From: Salticus scenicus
Taxonomy: Eukaryota > Arthropoda > Arachnida > Araneae > Salticidae
Assembly: GCA_963930645.1 (NCBI GenBank)
Contig: OZ005652.1
Span: 263,820,356 to 263,884,355, forward strand
Reading direction: 5' to 3'
DNA: 64,000 bases
Under the pieces are notes generated by a model. That model did no database searches, had not been told where the DNA came from, and worked only from the letters and a program-made list of their open reading frames with translations. Made by a program: the position numbers and the translations under genes. Of the stretch, positions 43,135 to 51,797 are shown in pieces. Each line of letters starts with the position of its first letter. Position 1 is the stretch's first letter.

Positions 43135-46100
43135 ATGTCTTTTCAATCGTCCTATTTACATTGCGTCAACAGAAAGACTGAAGCACCGCTGAAGGCCTAT
43201 TTAATTTATAATCTTAAAGGAGGTATTTATTATTTATTACCTGATGATTATTCCAATTTTTGTCTACAGTGGATTGGTTTATCCAATCCACCTTCTTACA
43301 CTATGGATTTGCCCTCTACTCTAATGCATTCTATAACTTTAGATTTCGATTACAAGGGTTCTATCAAGACTGCGCCGAAAAGATTTTTCAGTACGATAGA
43401 ATGCGTTCTGAAAAGCGTTTTTTTATCTAACGTGAAAAATTTTACTTACATTATTGCTATGAGAAAAGCCAGCTTGGGTATTCATATACATTTGCCAGAA
43501 TTTCAGATAGGACACGACGATTACATACTATTTTGCGAACATCTTCAGTATAAATTCAAACAGATAACGCTGAACGATGAAACTTATATATTGGACATTC
43601 CACAAAATATTATGTTAGTCGGATCTTCTAAACCAAGCCATTGTCCCTATATGCCTGCCAGGCTGGTGTACGTAGATGAACGCAACACGTTACACTTAAA
43701 CGTTTGGCAGCCGATCGAAAACGATATAATAACACTGAGGTCCAGTTTTACCGTACGAAAACATAATGAAAAATCTGTTTTCAGAGAAATTTTAAATATG
43801 CCTGCGGACAAAATTCGTAATAAAATTTTAAATTACATGATGCCTATCGTAAACGATTTTCAATTGCAGAGACACACCTTACAATATGCTACCCATATTG
43901 GAAAATTACCCAATAGCTCGCCAGAGTGCAGAGATGTGGCCTCTTTTGTCACTAAAAAATCAAACGAGAAAGGTTTTATCAGCAAATCTAAAAAACTTTT
44001 GTTTAGTGACAGTAATGTACTAAGAGCCTACTATTATTTGGAAATTATTTCGAAATCCATTAAGGAATTCGAGACTAACAATCATGCTTTAAAAATGTGG
44101 TTCGAACGGCTGAGTCGCGACAAACCCATCGCGATTTGCAATGTACCTGAAGCGTTCCAAGAATTAAACGATATGCTGCGATTCGAAAACGCCTCGCTTT
44201 CGGAAGAGGTCAACCCCTTAAAAACTATCATGCAATTCAATAACGGATATTATTTCTTACCCGTATTTTATTCTTTATGTAAACATTACAGGACGGATTC
44301 TAGATCGATGTCTCGACAATTGTACCCGGTGCTGGATCAAGACTTTCATAAATTGCTAGATAAAATTCAAACGATCGATCCCGAAAATATACAGTATGAA
44401 ATAACGGACATTACTATCAACACCTTACATTTTTGTGCCAACAATTTGTATGGGGATCGACCCGACATGTATCGGGATAAGCTTACATTGATCGTGCGAA
44501 ACAATAGGCGGGCCGTCTTATCCGTTACGAATGACGATCAGATGATACAAATGATTAGAAGCATACAAGATAGGCATTTACCCATTCACGTTCTCAGGCT
44601 GAAAAATGCCATAAAGAAAGCTGGACGTTACATATGGAACGCGCTCGAAGATACTTGGCAAGAGATTGAACAATCAGATGTTAATCACCACGTTACCAAT
44701 TTGTTTACCAAAATCAAATCATTTATCAAAGAATACCGTAGTTCTGGTGGTCGTGGTGGTCCCGACGACGAATACATAAATAAATTTACCGTTAGCGGTG
44801 TCAATTCAGCTATTTTGAGCGATACCAGCATGGAACGCAAATACATCCTGATGGATTCTCACAAGTGGTTTCTGAGGCTGCAGGACGGCGTTTTAGATTT
44901 ATTGACGGGTCATATTGGCGGGGTCGTGCCAGAGTTTTTTCTTTCGGAAAAAAAGATAAATTTAGGGATTCCGCGTAACGAAATGATGATTTTGTGTAAC
45001 AATTCTTCGAAACACGTAGCCTTGTATGAAAAACTGACAGATAAGAAATTTTTCATGGTCTATTTAACAAATTTATTTGAGGACGTGACCGATAACCTGT
45101 ATGACACGCTCTGTCAGTTGGTACCAGAATGCGAAGACGATCTGTCCAAATCCATGCTGCATTTCTATATAAATCTCTGTAAATGCGTTTGTTTCGAATA
45201 CGACATTATGATGTATATGTTGGATATTTTGGCTAGCGTCTATATTGCGACAAATTACGAAAGAAAATTTTTTGTGTGGAAAGGCTTGACGCGTAACGGA
45301 AAAAGTAAGCTTTTCGAATTGATGGGACGCGTTTTGACTGCATATTATCATTCTATACAGTCTGAAAACCTATCTCCAAGCCATTCTGTTAATAATGCTA
45401 CTCCAGAATTGGCGTCTACGCTTTTTTCTTGTAGGATGGTTGCTACTGAAGAATTGGGTAGAAAAATTGACGAAAATCGTATTAAACAAATTACTGGCAA
45501 TTCGTTCGTGGCTTTCAGAAATATGTACGAGCCGAATTCGGGTGGGATACCGATGGCCAAACTGTTCGCCTCTACGAATAACTATCCTGAATGCAAGGCC
45601 ACGGAGGCTTTCAAAGATCGAGTGGTAGCTATACCATTCGATGCTGAATTTACCAGCGACGCGCCCGATTCGACATCGAAACAGGTAGCCGGCGATACGT
45701 ACAAGAAAGATGTCTATGTCGTGGAGCAGTCTTTCAAAGGCTGTTTTTTCATGCTGTATTACCATTTGCAAAAATGTATGGCTAAAGATGGCCTGTTACA
45801 CTACCGAAAAGAACCCGAATACATACAAGAATTTACGCGAGATTATTTAATTCATGCAGACATTTACGTTCAGTTCAAGATGTATATGGACGTTCAATTG
45901 ATGCCCGGTACCATGACCACTACGAACGAGGTCAAATCTGCGATAAGACAATATCTGAAAATTACCAAAAATACATCTTTTCACGAGTGCGATCTGCTGT
46001 TCTATTTCCAAAAAGAATTTGGTCATTTACGTTGCGAAGATATTAATTTGAAACCCGGGGCCTTTAGTTACGCTACCGCTCAAGATGAAGATGAAGAGCT

Positions 46101-46194
46101 ACCCAATAAAAAATTAAAAGAAGACGATTCGATGGTAGTTTATTACGAAGGGGTAGTCATTAAGAATTTGAGACGAGTGAATTTGGATAACTGA
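43135..46194 (+). CDS. D5-like primase-helicase, 1019 aa
   Basis: N-terminal archaeo-eukaryotic-type primase region with SITLDFDYKGS (metal-binding DxD near residue 66) and a later RKASLGIHIHLPEF. C-terminal SF3 helicase with Walker A GLTRNGKSKLFE (K723), Walker B region CRMVATEELGR (acidic pair), and motif C MAKLFASTNNYPE, followed by FKDRVVAIPFDAEF. The order matches NCLDV D5 proteins, which unwind and prime at replication forks. Baculoviruses use a different helicase (P143), so its presence beside lef and pif genes is unusual. The residues 620-650 linker is Gly-rich (SSGGRGGPDDE). It is followed 12 nt later by 46207. Confidence 0.88.
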   Translation: MSFQSSYLHCVNRKTEAPLKAYLIYNLKGGIYYLLPDDYSNFCLQWIGLSNPPSYTMDLPSTLMHSITLDFDYKGSIKTAPKRFFSTIECVLKSVFLSNVKNFTYIIAMRKASLGIHIHLPEFQIGHDDYILFCEHLQYKFKQITLNDETYILDIPQNIMLVGSSKPSHCPYMPARLVYVDERNTLHLNVWQPIENDIITLRSSFTVRKHNEKSVFREILNMPADKIRNKILNYMMPIVNDFQLQRHTLQYATHIGKLPNSSPECRDVASFVTKKSNEKGFISKSKKLLFSDSNVLRAYYYLEIISKSIKEFETNNHALKMWFERLSRDKPIAICNVPEAFQELNDMLRFENASLSEEVNPLKTIMQFNNGYYFLPVFYSLCKHYRTDSRSMSRQLYPVLDQDFHKLLDKIQTIDPENIQYEITDITINTLHFCANNLYGDRPDMYRDKLTLIVRNNRRAVLSVTNDDQMIQMIRSIQDRHLPIHVLRLKNAIKKAGRYIWNALEDTWQEIEQSDVNHHVTNLFTKIKSFIKEYRSSGGRGGPDDEYINKFTVSGVNSAILSDTSMERKYILMDSHKWFLRLQDGVLDLLTGHIGGVVPEFFLSEKKINLGIPRNEMMILCNNSSKHVALYEKLTDKKFFMVYLTNLFEDVTDNLYDTLCQLVPECEDDLSKSMLHFYINLCKCVCFEYDIMMYMLDILASVYIATNYERKFFVWKGLTRNGKSKLFELMGRVLTAYYHSIQSENLSPSHSVNNATPELASTLFSCRMVATEELGRKIDENRIKQITGNSFVAFRNMYEPNSGGIPMAKLFASTNNYPECKATEAFKDRVVAIPFDAEFTSDAPDSTSKQVAGDTYKKDVYVVEQSFKGCFFMLYYHLQKCMAKDGLLHYRKEPEYIQEFTRDYLIHADIYVQFKMYMDVQLMPGTMTTTNEVKSAIRQYLKITKNTSFHECDLLFYFQKEFGHLRCEDINLKPGAFSYATAQDEDEELPNKKLKEDDSMVVYYEGVVIKNLRRVNLDN

Positions 46195-46206
46195 GAACTA
46201 AGATCA

Positions 46207-46782
46207 ATGTCTTGTAAACTTCAAAAGAAAAAATTTAGTGACTATTACGACTTGAACCTTTTGAGGGTAGCCAATTTGCCGATAGATTGTTTGATCGATC
46301 AGGTTACATCTAAAAATTTAAGCGAGATTGGTAAGACGCGTGAACAGAGCGGATTGTGGAGTTTGTTTTACGACGTGACGCCGAGAATCGTTCAGGTCTT
46401 TGAAAGAGAAGCCATGGAACATATTAATACTATATTGAAAGATGTCAGTCTTTACGGATATTTGTATTTCGTTGCAGACAATAAAAACCATTGGTATAAC
46501 GCGCCGCTTTTTGATTACGAACAATTTCCGTTAATGTCTAAGAGAGACTGCGTTATGAATAAAATTCGAAAGATGGCTGAGAAATTTTTTAAGAATGGCA
46601 CGATGAATTTTCACGCCACGTGTTTATATTTACTGTATTTCTACGCTTTGTTGGTCAATCCACACATCAATTGGATAATTGTAGATTATATAGCCAATGG
46701 TAATCGTTATCATCAATTTGGAACTCGATTAACGGGTAACATGAAAACTTGTGTGAAAAAAGTATGGACTGCATTATTGTAA
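46207..46782 (+). CDS. Unknown helical protein, 191 aa; paralogue of 63324
   Basis: Shares with 63324-63905 the segment YGYLYFVADNKNHWYNAPLF (YGYIYYLSGQ there) and ATCLYLLYFYALLVNPHINW (VEIYYFFIRLVNPKLSW) followed by YIANG/YMINS. Hydrophobic helices (residues about 137-165) might be membrane-associated. CTAAGATCA precedes the ATG (TAAG-like). Function unknown. Confidence 0.65.
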   Translation: MSCKLQKKKFSDYYDLNLLRVANLPIDCLIDQVTSKNLSEIGKTREQSGLWSLFYDVTPRIVQVFEREAMEHINTILKDVSLYGYLYFVADNKNHWYNAPLFDYEQFPLMSKRDCVMNKIRKMAEKFFKNGTMNFHATCLYLLYFYALLVNPHINWIIVDYIANGNRYHQFGTRLTGNMKTCVKKVWTALL

Positions 46783-46815
46783 AGTCTCAACTTAAATTTC
46801 TACCAACCAACCAAC

Positions 46816-46818
<3 letters not shown>

Positions 46819-46849
<31 letters not shown>

Positions 46850-46880
46850 TTTTTTTTTTTTTTTTTTTATTTTTTTTTTT
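46819..46880. repeat. Degenerate A(n)T(n) element, copy 31
   Basis: A-run to 46846, then T-runs broken by A at two positions; right flank GGTGGGGGGGTG. The left flank ACCAACCAACTG is typical. The imperfections make it the most decayed copy. Confidence 0.88.
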
Positions 46881-46899
46881 GGTGGGGGGGTGTTAATAT

Positions 46900-47019
46900 T
46901 TTTATGGTATTTTCTACATCCGCCTGCCAAAGTATAAATACTCCTCTCGCCTCAGTTTATTATATACTCTGACTTTTGACTGGTCTTGGTTATAATACCT
47001 AAACCTAACCGTTACGAAA
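46900..47019 (+). promoter_or_regulatory. Class B promoter of the 47020 gene
   Basis: CATCCGCCTGCCAAAG then TATAAATACTCC (46932) and CTCTCGCCTCAG, followed by TTATTATATACTCTGAC. Matches the promoter/leader of 484, 12603 and 14794. Confidence 0.6.
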
Positions 47020-47559
47020 ATGTCTCTTTCAAACATCTGTTTGGTAATAGACTTAGACGGGTTTCATGTAAATAAAGTTTTTTATCCAAGAGAGTTTGGT
47101 TACGCCATTCTAGAAACAAACCATTGTGACTGCGTGAGATATAGTCTCAATCATCTCGAGGGCGTCCTTTCAGAAGAAGATTGGGATGGTATCAGATACT
47201 GCTCCAGACATGTACATGGCCTATCCTTCAGAAGGCAACCCCGAGAACACGTCAAGAATTTACACACGCTTGGTAAACTCATGACAAATTTATATAAGAC
47301 GTACAAGACTGAAGATAAATACCTAGTAGCTTATAAAGGGGGTGAGTATGAGAAATATCTATTAGATAACTTGGGAATATCGTCAATTGACCTCGAAGAC
47401 TTTAAATGTCCAAAATTTGACAACCTACCCCCACCCAAAGTAAAAGATTGCGGATATCATAGTAAATTTAAAGACGGGTCTAAAAAACCTCATTGCAGTA
47501 TGCAAGAATGTATAGCATTTGCAGATTGGATTAAGAGTGAGATCAATAGAATTAAGTGA
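47020..47559 (+). CDS. RNase H-like (Maelstrom-like) fold candidate, 179 aa
   Basis: Starts with ICLVIDLDGFHVNKVFYPRE then FGYAILE, the acidic strand of a DnaQ-like fold with a Glu in the position that Maelstrom uses for zinc. The C-terminus has DCGYHSKFKDGSKKPHCSMQ (C-x2-H...H-C) then IAFADWI, a plausible Cys-His-Cys remainder of the Glu-Cys-His-Cys site. A KYLVAYKGGEYEKYLLDNL strand-helix lies between. Related in plan to 20631 and 30706. Alternative: an inactive exonuclease. It has a class B promoter, which otherwise serves accessory genes. Confidence 0.6.
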   Translation: MSLSNICLVIDLDGFHVNKVFYPREFGYAILETNHCDCVRYSLNHLEGVLSEEDWDGIRYCSRHVHGLSFRRQPREHVKNLHTLGKLMTNLYKTYKTEDKYLVAYKGGEYEKYLLDNLGISSIDLEDFKCPKFDNLPPPKVKDCGYHSKFKDGSKKPHCSMQECIAFADWIKSEINRIK

Positions 47560-47594
47560 GTTAAAAAAATAAATAACCCCCACCAACCACCTTC

Positions 47595-47609
47595 AAAAAA
47601 AAAAAAAAA

Positions 47610-47653
<44 letters not shown>
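47595..47653. repeat. A(n)T(n) palindrome, copy 32
   Basis: A-run 47595-47613 and T-run 47614-47653 (40 nt, unequal arms); right flank AAAGGGTGGGCGTGGCGTGG and TTATATATAGC. Confidence 0.94.
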
Positions 47654-47657
<4 letters not shown>

Positions 47658-47739
47658 GGTGGGCGTGGCGTGGCTTGACTTTATTATATATAGCTGCTAC
47701 CGTACTCAGATAATCATTCTTCTCCTATCTACTATTCAA

Positions 47740-49038
47740 ATGTATACCTATACCACTTGGGCAATGAGATCTGACATTAGAGTCGCTTTCTGTTATCTAC
47801 TTCGAGATTGCGTTCATTTGGCAAACGATTCGGATACTGCAGATATGGTGTTCATTGACAGCTTGAAATGCAAAGACGATATAATATTTAGTCGGAGAGT
47901 ACATAAATTCGCTCTTTCAATTTTGAGAATGCTTAAAGAATATTTTCAGTTTCAGCCCCAGCATACTGGTATTACAATTGAAAGGGTCGAAGACATTATT
48001 GTCGAGCTGAAGAAAAAATTAAATGATATTATCGAGTCAAATTCGATATCTCCTAGGGTTAGTAATCTGTTTCGCGGTAAAATTTTAACAAATCATGGCT
48101 GGCGAGGTCGCGATTATTATCAGCTCTGGGTAATGGAATGTTTAATTTTTACCGGACAATTTCTTGGAGAATGTTTTAAAGAAATACCATACAAGTGTGA
48201 AAAGTATTTCAATTTGGCATGCAACGAGTTGATTAAAATTTTACAATATAGTAATTTGCTAAGTTGTATCGAACTAGATGTGTATTATGAGAAGGATTCG
48301 TTTGGCAAACCTGGCATTAAAGTAAAATCTGTCTTAGACAAATATAATTACCTATATGATTGGTTTTCATTTGAGTTAAATGAAGAAGAGCTACGAAAAT
48401 ATCCACTTGAAATCGCTTTTCGTTATCTACTTCGAGATTGTGTTCATTTGGCAAACGATTTGGATACTGCAGGTAAGATGTTGGTTGACGACGCGAATTA
48501 CATGGACCATTTAAAATTTAGTCCGAGAGTACATAAATTCGCTCTTTCAATTTTGAGAATGCTTGAAGAATATTTTCAGATTCCACCCGAGCATACTGGT
48601 ATTACTGTTGATAAGGTCGAAGACATTTTTTTCGTGCTGAAGACCAAATTATATTATATTATCCAGTCAAATTCGATATCTCCTAGAGTCAATAACCTTT
48701 TTCACCTTAAATTTTTAACAAATAATAACTATCGACGTCAGTATTATTATCAGCCTTGTGTAATGGAGTGTTTGATTTTTACCGGACAATTTCTTGGAGA
48801 ATGTTTTAATAAATTTCCATACGAATGCGAAAAGTATTTCAATTCGGCATATGAAGTGTTCATAAAAATTTTGAAATATAGAAATTTGCTAAATTATATC
48901 GCAATAGATCTGTCTCAGGAAGGGGATCCGTTTTGTAAACCTGACATTAAAGTAAAATCTGTCTTGGACAAATATGATTGGTTTACATTTCAGTTAAATG
49001 AAGAAGAGGAACGAAAATTGTACGAGAAATGTCCATAG
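47740..49038 (+). CDS. Tandemly duplicated unknown protein, 432 aa
   Basis: Two successive units, residues about 10-215 and 217-432, each a member of the 22358 family. Repeated landmarks: LLRDCVHLAND (twice), RVHKFALSILRML (twice), SNSISPRV (twice), VMECLIFTGQFLGECF (twice), KVKSVLDKY (twice). Repeat-to-repeat identity is high at the DNA level, so duplication within the gene is fairly recent. The start is the ATG at 47740; an upstream in-frame GTG lies inside the promoter box. Possible diverged Bcl-2-like fold, not established. Confidence 0.78.
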   Translation: MYTYTTWAMRSDIRVAFCYLLRDCVHLANDSDTADMVFIDSLKCKDDIIFSRRVHKFALSILRMLKEYFQFQPQHTGITIERVEDIIVELKKKLNDIIESNSISPRVSNLFRGKILTNHGWRGRDYYQLWVMECLIFTGQFLGECFKEIPYKCEKYFNLACNELIKILQYSNLLSCIELDVYYEKDSFGKPGIKVKSVLDKYNYLYDWFSFELNEEELRKYPLEIAFRYLLRDCVHLANDLDTAGKMLVDDANYMDHLKFSPRVHKFALSILRMLEEYFQIPPEHTGITVDKVEDIFFVLKTKLYYIIQSNSISPRVNNLFHLKFLTNNNYRRQYYYQPCVMECLIFTGQFLGECFNKFPYECEKYFNSAYEVFIKILKYRNLLNYIAIDLSQEGDPFCKPDIKVKSVLDKYDWFTFQLNEEEERKLYEKCP

Positions 49039-49055
49039 TTAAAAATTACATCTTG

Positions 49056-49094
<39 letters not shown>

Positions 49095-49111
49095 TTTTTT
49101 TTTTTTTTTTT
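49056..49111. repeat. A(n)T(n) palindrome, copy 33
   Basis: A-run 49056-49090 and T-run 49091-49111, between two convergent genes. The stop codon of the minus-strand gene (TAA at 49110-49112) is formed partly by the T-run itself, so on that strand the stop is directly continued by about 20 A residues. Confidence 0.95.
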
Positions 49112-49823
49112 ACTTGGCTACTTCAGGACTATTTAAACCGCTACTCAATTCTATAGCCATATTATTTGGCTTAGCCATGGATACTAACAGAGTAATCACA
49201 TATTCGCTCACAGCCTTCATTTGCTGCGTGAATCGACCATACAGTGGGTTCGGTATCTTGACAGTCTCTTCATTTTCCAGCATTTCTTGAATACAGTATA
49301 ACAGACACTGTAATTCTACGACCGATTTATCTTCTTCCATTTTTGAGCAATTTTGATATTTTTCGTAAGCAATTTGTAACTGGTTAGGTGCCAATACTTT
49401 TGATAGTGTAGGAGTGACCATTTTTTCGTGGACGTAGCGACAAACTAATCCAGAAACCATATCGTATACGGCATGAAAAGCTTTAATCTGTTTGAGGCGC
49501 ATTTGAGATTGTATAACGCTTTTAGCGGCCGTAAACATATATTCAAATTCGTTCGATCCACTCCTCTCCGTTATGATGCTGACCAAGTCTTTACCCATTG
49601 GTATTTCGTTCATTAATTTTTCCATATAAACTGTAAAATATTGTTTTTGAGTTTCAAACAAACGCTTTTCCATATGATCGTTTAAATTATTAGTCTTCTG
49701 CAAATTTGTCTGTAAATCTTGCAAAATAGACGTCTCCTTAGATTCTTCGTCTTCCATTTTATGCTTAGCTGGATTCTGTTCATCGCTAGATTTTTCATCT
49801 TCTTCTTCGATTGAACGTTTCAT
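49110..49823 (-). CDS. Unknown protein, 237 aa, with acidic N-terminus
   Basis: Not recognised. Charged, disordered N-terminus (MKRSIEEEDEKSSDEQNPAK), then predicted coiled coil (ETSILQDLQTNLQKTNNL...) and a helical C-terminal domain with several Cys. The basic-acidic start contains a possible nuclear signal. It follows pif-1 on the same strand with a 6-nt gap, so the two are likely co-transcribed. Its stop codon abuts the A(n)T(n) element with no 3' UTR. Confidence 0.65.
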   Translation of the reverse strand: MKRSIEEEDEKSSDEQNPAKHKMEDEESKETSILQDLQTNLQKTNNLNDHMEKRLFETQKQYFTVYMEKLMNEIPMGKDLVSIITERSGSNEFEYMFTAAKSVIQSQMRLKQIKAFHAVYDMVSGLVCRYVHEKMVTPTLSKVLAPNQLQIAYEKYQNCSKMEEDKSVVELQCLLYCIQEMLENEETVKIPNPLYGRFTQQMKAVSEYVITLLVSMAKPNNMAIELSSGLNSPEVAK

Positions 49824-49829
49824 CCTTGA

Positions 49830-51248
49830 TTAGTTCTGGCCCTCATACATCAATTCTGGAAAGGAAGGTTTTTTCTGCATGTCCACCTCGTAATTTGGAA
49901 CGTTGGTTTCGATAGCCATGTAAGTATTTGGCTTGTATTCGTAATCTAGATCTAGAGTCCAGCGATTGACACCCACGTTCGAATCATATTTTAAAACGAA
50001 GGCATTAAAACGGTGCAGATGATCATGTTCTTTGAACGTTAGATGCTGAGGATTGACCACGACCTTGCCCCAAAACATAGGATCTGCTTTCGGGTCGTTC
50101 TGGGCGATTCGGCAGACGGGACTCGTGTACAGCAGACTGTAGATGTCTACGCGACGATTTAACCTATTATGCCAAAAATTGGGAACTTCTTCGCATGGAG
50201 CTGGCGAAAAGTCATTCACGTATAACCATTCGTAAACCGTTTCGATATCAAACAAATAAAAGGAAGAAATCTTACGCGTTCTCGCTCGAAATTGGGGCTG
50301 GGTATCGAAAAAATGCTGGGCGTAGTCATATCGCCATAGCTTTTGACCGAGAAGGATGCTTTCCGATTCTTTGAAAGGATTTGCGAGCTCATGATCTTTT
50401 AAACCTTCATAAAGAATAAACGAAACGGGTTCGCGCGTTCCAAGATAAAAATACGTGATGAGCTTGACATCTATAGGATCTTGAGGATCCTCTGGAAAAA
50501 TACTCGCGCAAGCATCGAATCCAGGCGTTTTCAAATATTTTGTATCTGTATTGTTTAAATGACCGTCTTCTAGCACGACCCCAAATAGACCGTAACGCGG
50601 ATCGCAAACGCAACCCCATCCGTCTACATATTTAGCTTGTTTGAGAGGTCTTTCACTCAAGGCGTCGAATGTGCACGGTCTCTTGACACATTTTAAGGAG
50701 GACAGGCGTTTCACGTAATCGGGATGAAATCCATCGCTGGGCTTGATAGAACTGACTTTGATTTCGCCCGGTTGACAAGGATTCAGATTAATGTAATCGA
50801 TCGCGGGTAGCTTTTGGCAAGTTAAGTTGACGACCTTGTATCCCGGATCGCAAGCGCAGGTATTTGTATCAGGAAGATATTTGCCATGGATGCCACATCC
50901 TACGTTTACATCACAGTTTCCACCAAAATATTTTTGATTTATAAGATGTGGTTTTTTACAAACGCAGACGGCAAACGTAGCGCCTTGATAAGTGTATGAT
51001 ATCCATTCGCCAGTTTTCGGGTCGCAATGGGAAACCCGTAAAAGTTTTGGGATGCACTGATTGAGCATACAAATATGAGTTGACGGGCAATCCGAATTCG
51101 ATTGGCATGCAGTATCTATCAGTTTTTCTTTAAGATCTAGAGTCAGTAGTGGCCATGGAGAAATTTCAGACGTTTTCGTCTTTGTGGCCGCGTAGACGAG
51201 CGTGAGTCCAACGTACAAAACCAAAAGTATCCAAAATGCTATTAACAT
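49830..51248 (-). CDS. PIF-1, per os infectivity factor, 472 aa
   Basis: N-terminal signal anchor (IAFWILLVLYVGLTLVYAAT, residues about 3-22) then a Cys-rich domain: CQSNSDCPSTHICMLNQC, CVCKKPHLINQKYFGGNCDV, GCGIHGKYLPDTNTCACDP, and CDPRYGLFG further on. The CxCxxPxLxxxxxxGxxC(D) arrangement and length are typical of PIF-1, part of the oral entry complex with PIF-2 and PIF-3. The C-terminal half lacks obvious Cys clusters, as in relatives. Start at the ATG 51248, preceded by CTAAAGC. PIF-2 is the main alternative, judged less likely. Confidence 0.8.
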   Translation of the reverse strand: MLIAFWILLVLYVGLTLVYAATKTKTSEISPWPLLTLDLKEKLIDTACQSNSDCPSTHICMLNQCIPKLLRVSHCDPKTGEWISYTYQGATFAVCVCKKPHLINQKYFGGNCDVNVGCGIHGKYLPDTNTCACDPGYKVVNLTCQKLPAIDYINLNPCQPGEIKVSSIKPSDGFHPDYVKRLSSLKCVKRPCTFDALSERPLKQAKYVDGWGCVCDPRYGLFGVVLEDGHLNNTDTKYLKTPGFDACASIFPEDPQDPIDVKLITYFYLGTREPVSFILYEGLKDHELANPFKESESILLGQKLWRYDYAQHFFDTQPQFRARTRKISSFYLFDIETVYEWLYVNDFSPAPCEEVPNFWHNRLNRRVDIYSLLYTSPVCRIAQNDPKADPMFWGKVVVNPQHLTFKEHDHLHRFNAFVLKYDSNVGVNRWTLDLDYEYKPNTYMAIETNVPNYEVDMQKKPSFPELMYEGQN

Positions 51249-51473
51249 GCTTTAGTAAATGCGAACAATTTTAAATGAGCCTCGTACATAAGCTAATCCT
51301 ATAGAGGGATCGATGGCATCCATATTCGTTAAATATTTTAGCATTTTAAATTTTGTCTGAGGATTTTTGATACGTAAAAGAAAATTGTATGTACTGAGAT
51401 ACATCTTATTTATAACTAAGGTAAAAGATTTAAAGTTATATGAAAAAATAGTAAAATGTACTAAGGTTCTTGC
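51249..51473. other. Upstream region of pif-1
   Basis: No gene is seen in about 225 nt. Minus-strand features: CTAAAGC just before the pif-1 ATG. The rest is AT-rich and unrelated to the repeats on its right. Confidence 0.5.
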
Positions 51474-51730
51474 CTCTCATCCTGTTTTCAAAGCTAATAT
51501 TGTATAAATAACCCATCCTGTTTTAAAGGGTTTAGACATCAGGAGCGGCATGACCGTACAGTAGAAGAAATAAAGTCCACTCCCACCCACCCAAATAGAT
51601 ATACTATATATATACTATATATGTATAGACTACAGCGCCATCTACAATGAATTTGATTGGATAAAGAAATATAATTTTAGCAACCAACTGAGAAATATAA
51701 CTGTGAAATATAATTTTAGAAACCAACCAA
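51474..51730 (+). repeat. Dispersed repeat R450, copy 6 (5'-truncated)
   Basis: Begins at GCCTCTCATCCTGTTTTCAA and includes GCATGACCGTACAGTAGAAG, CCACTCCCACCCACCC, an ACTATATATGTATAG variant, GCGCCATCTACAATGAATTT and two or three GAAATATAA repeats before an A(n)T(n) element. Confidence 0.82.
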
Positions 51731-51735
51731 CCAAC

Positions 51736-51739
<4 letters not shown>

Positions 51740-51777
<38 letters not shown>

Positions 51778-51797
51778 TTTTTTTTTTTTTTTTTTTT
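51740..51797. repeat. A(n)T(n) palindrome, copy 34
   Basis: A-run 51740-51773 and T-run 51774-51797; right flank GAGTGGGTGTGGTC, CACGTGACTTG and CTATATAAGAG, promoter of the broken IAP gene. Confidence 0.94.

Noticed and set aside
49830..51248. Assignment as PIF-2
   Set aside because: Length and the CVCKKPxLxxQKxxGGNCDV pattern fit PIF-1 better.
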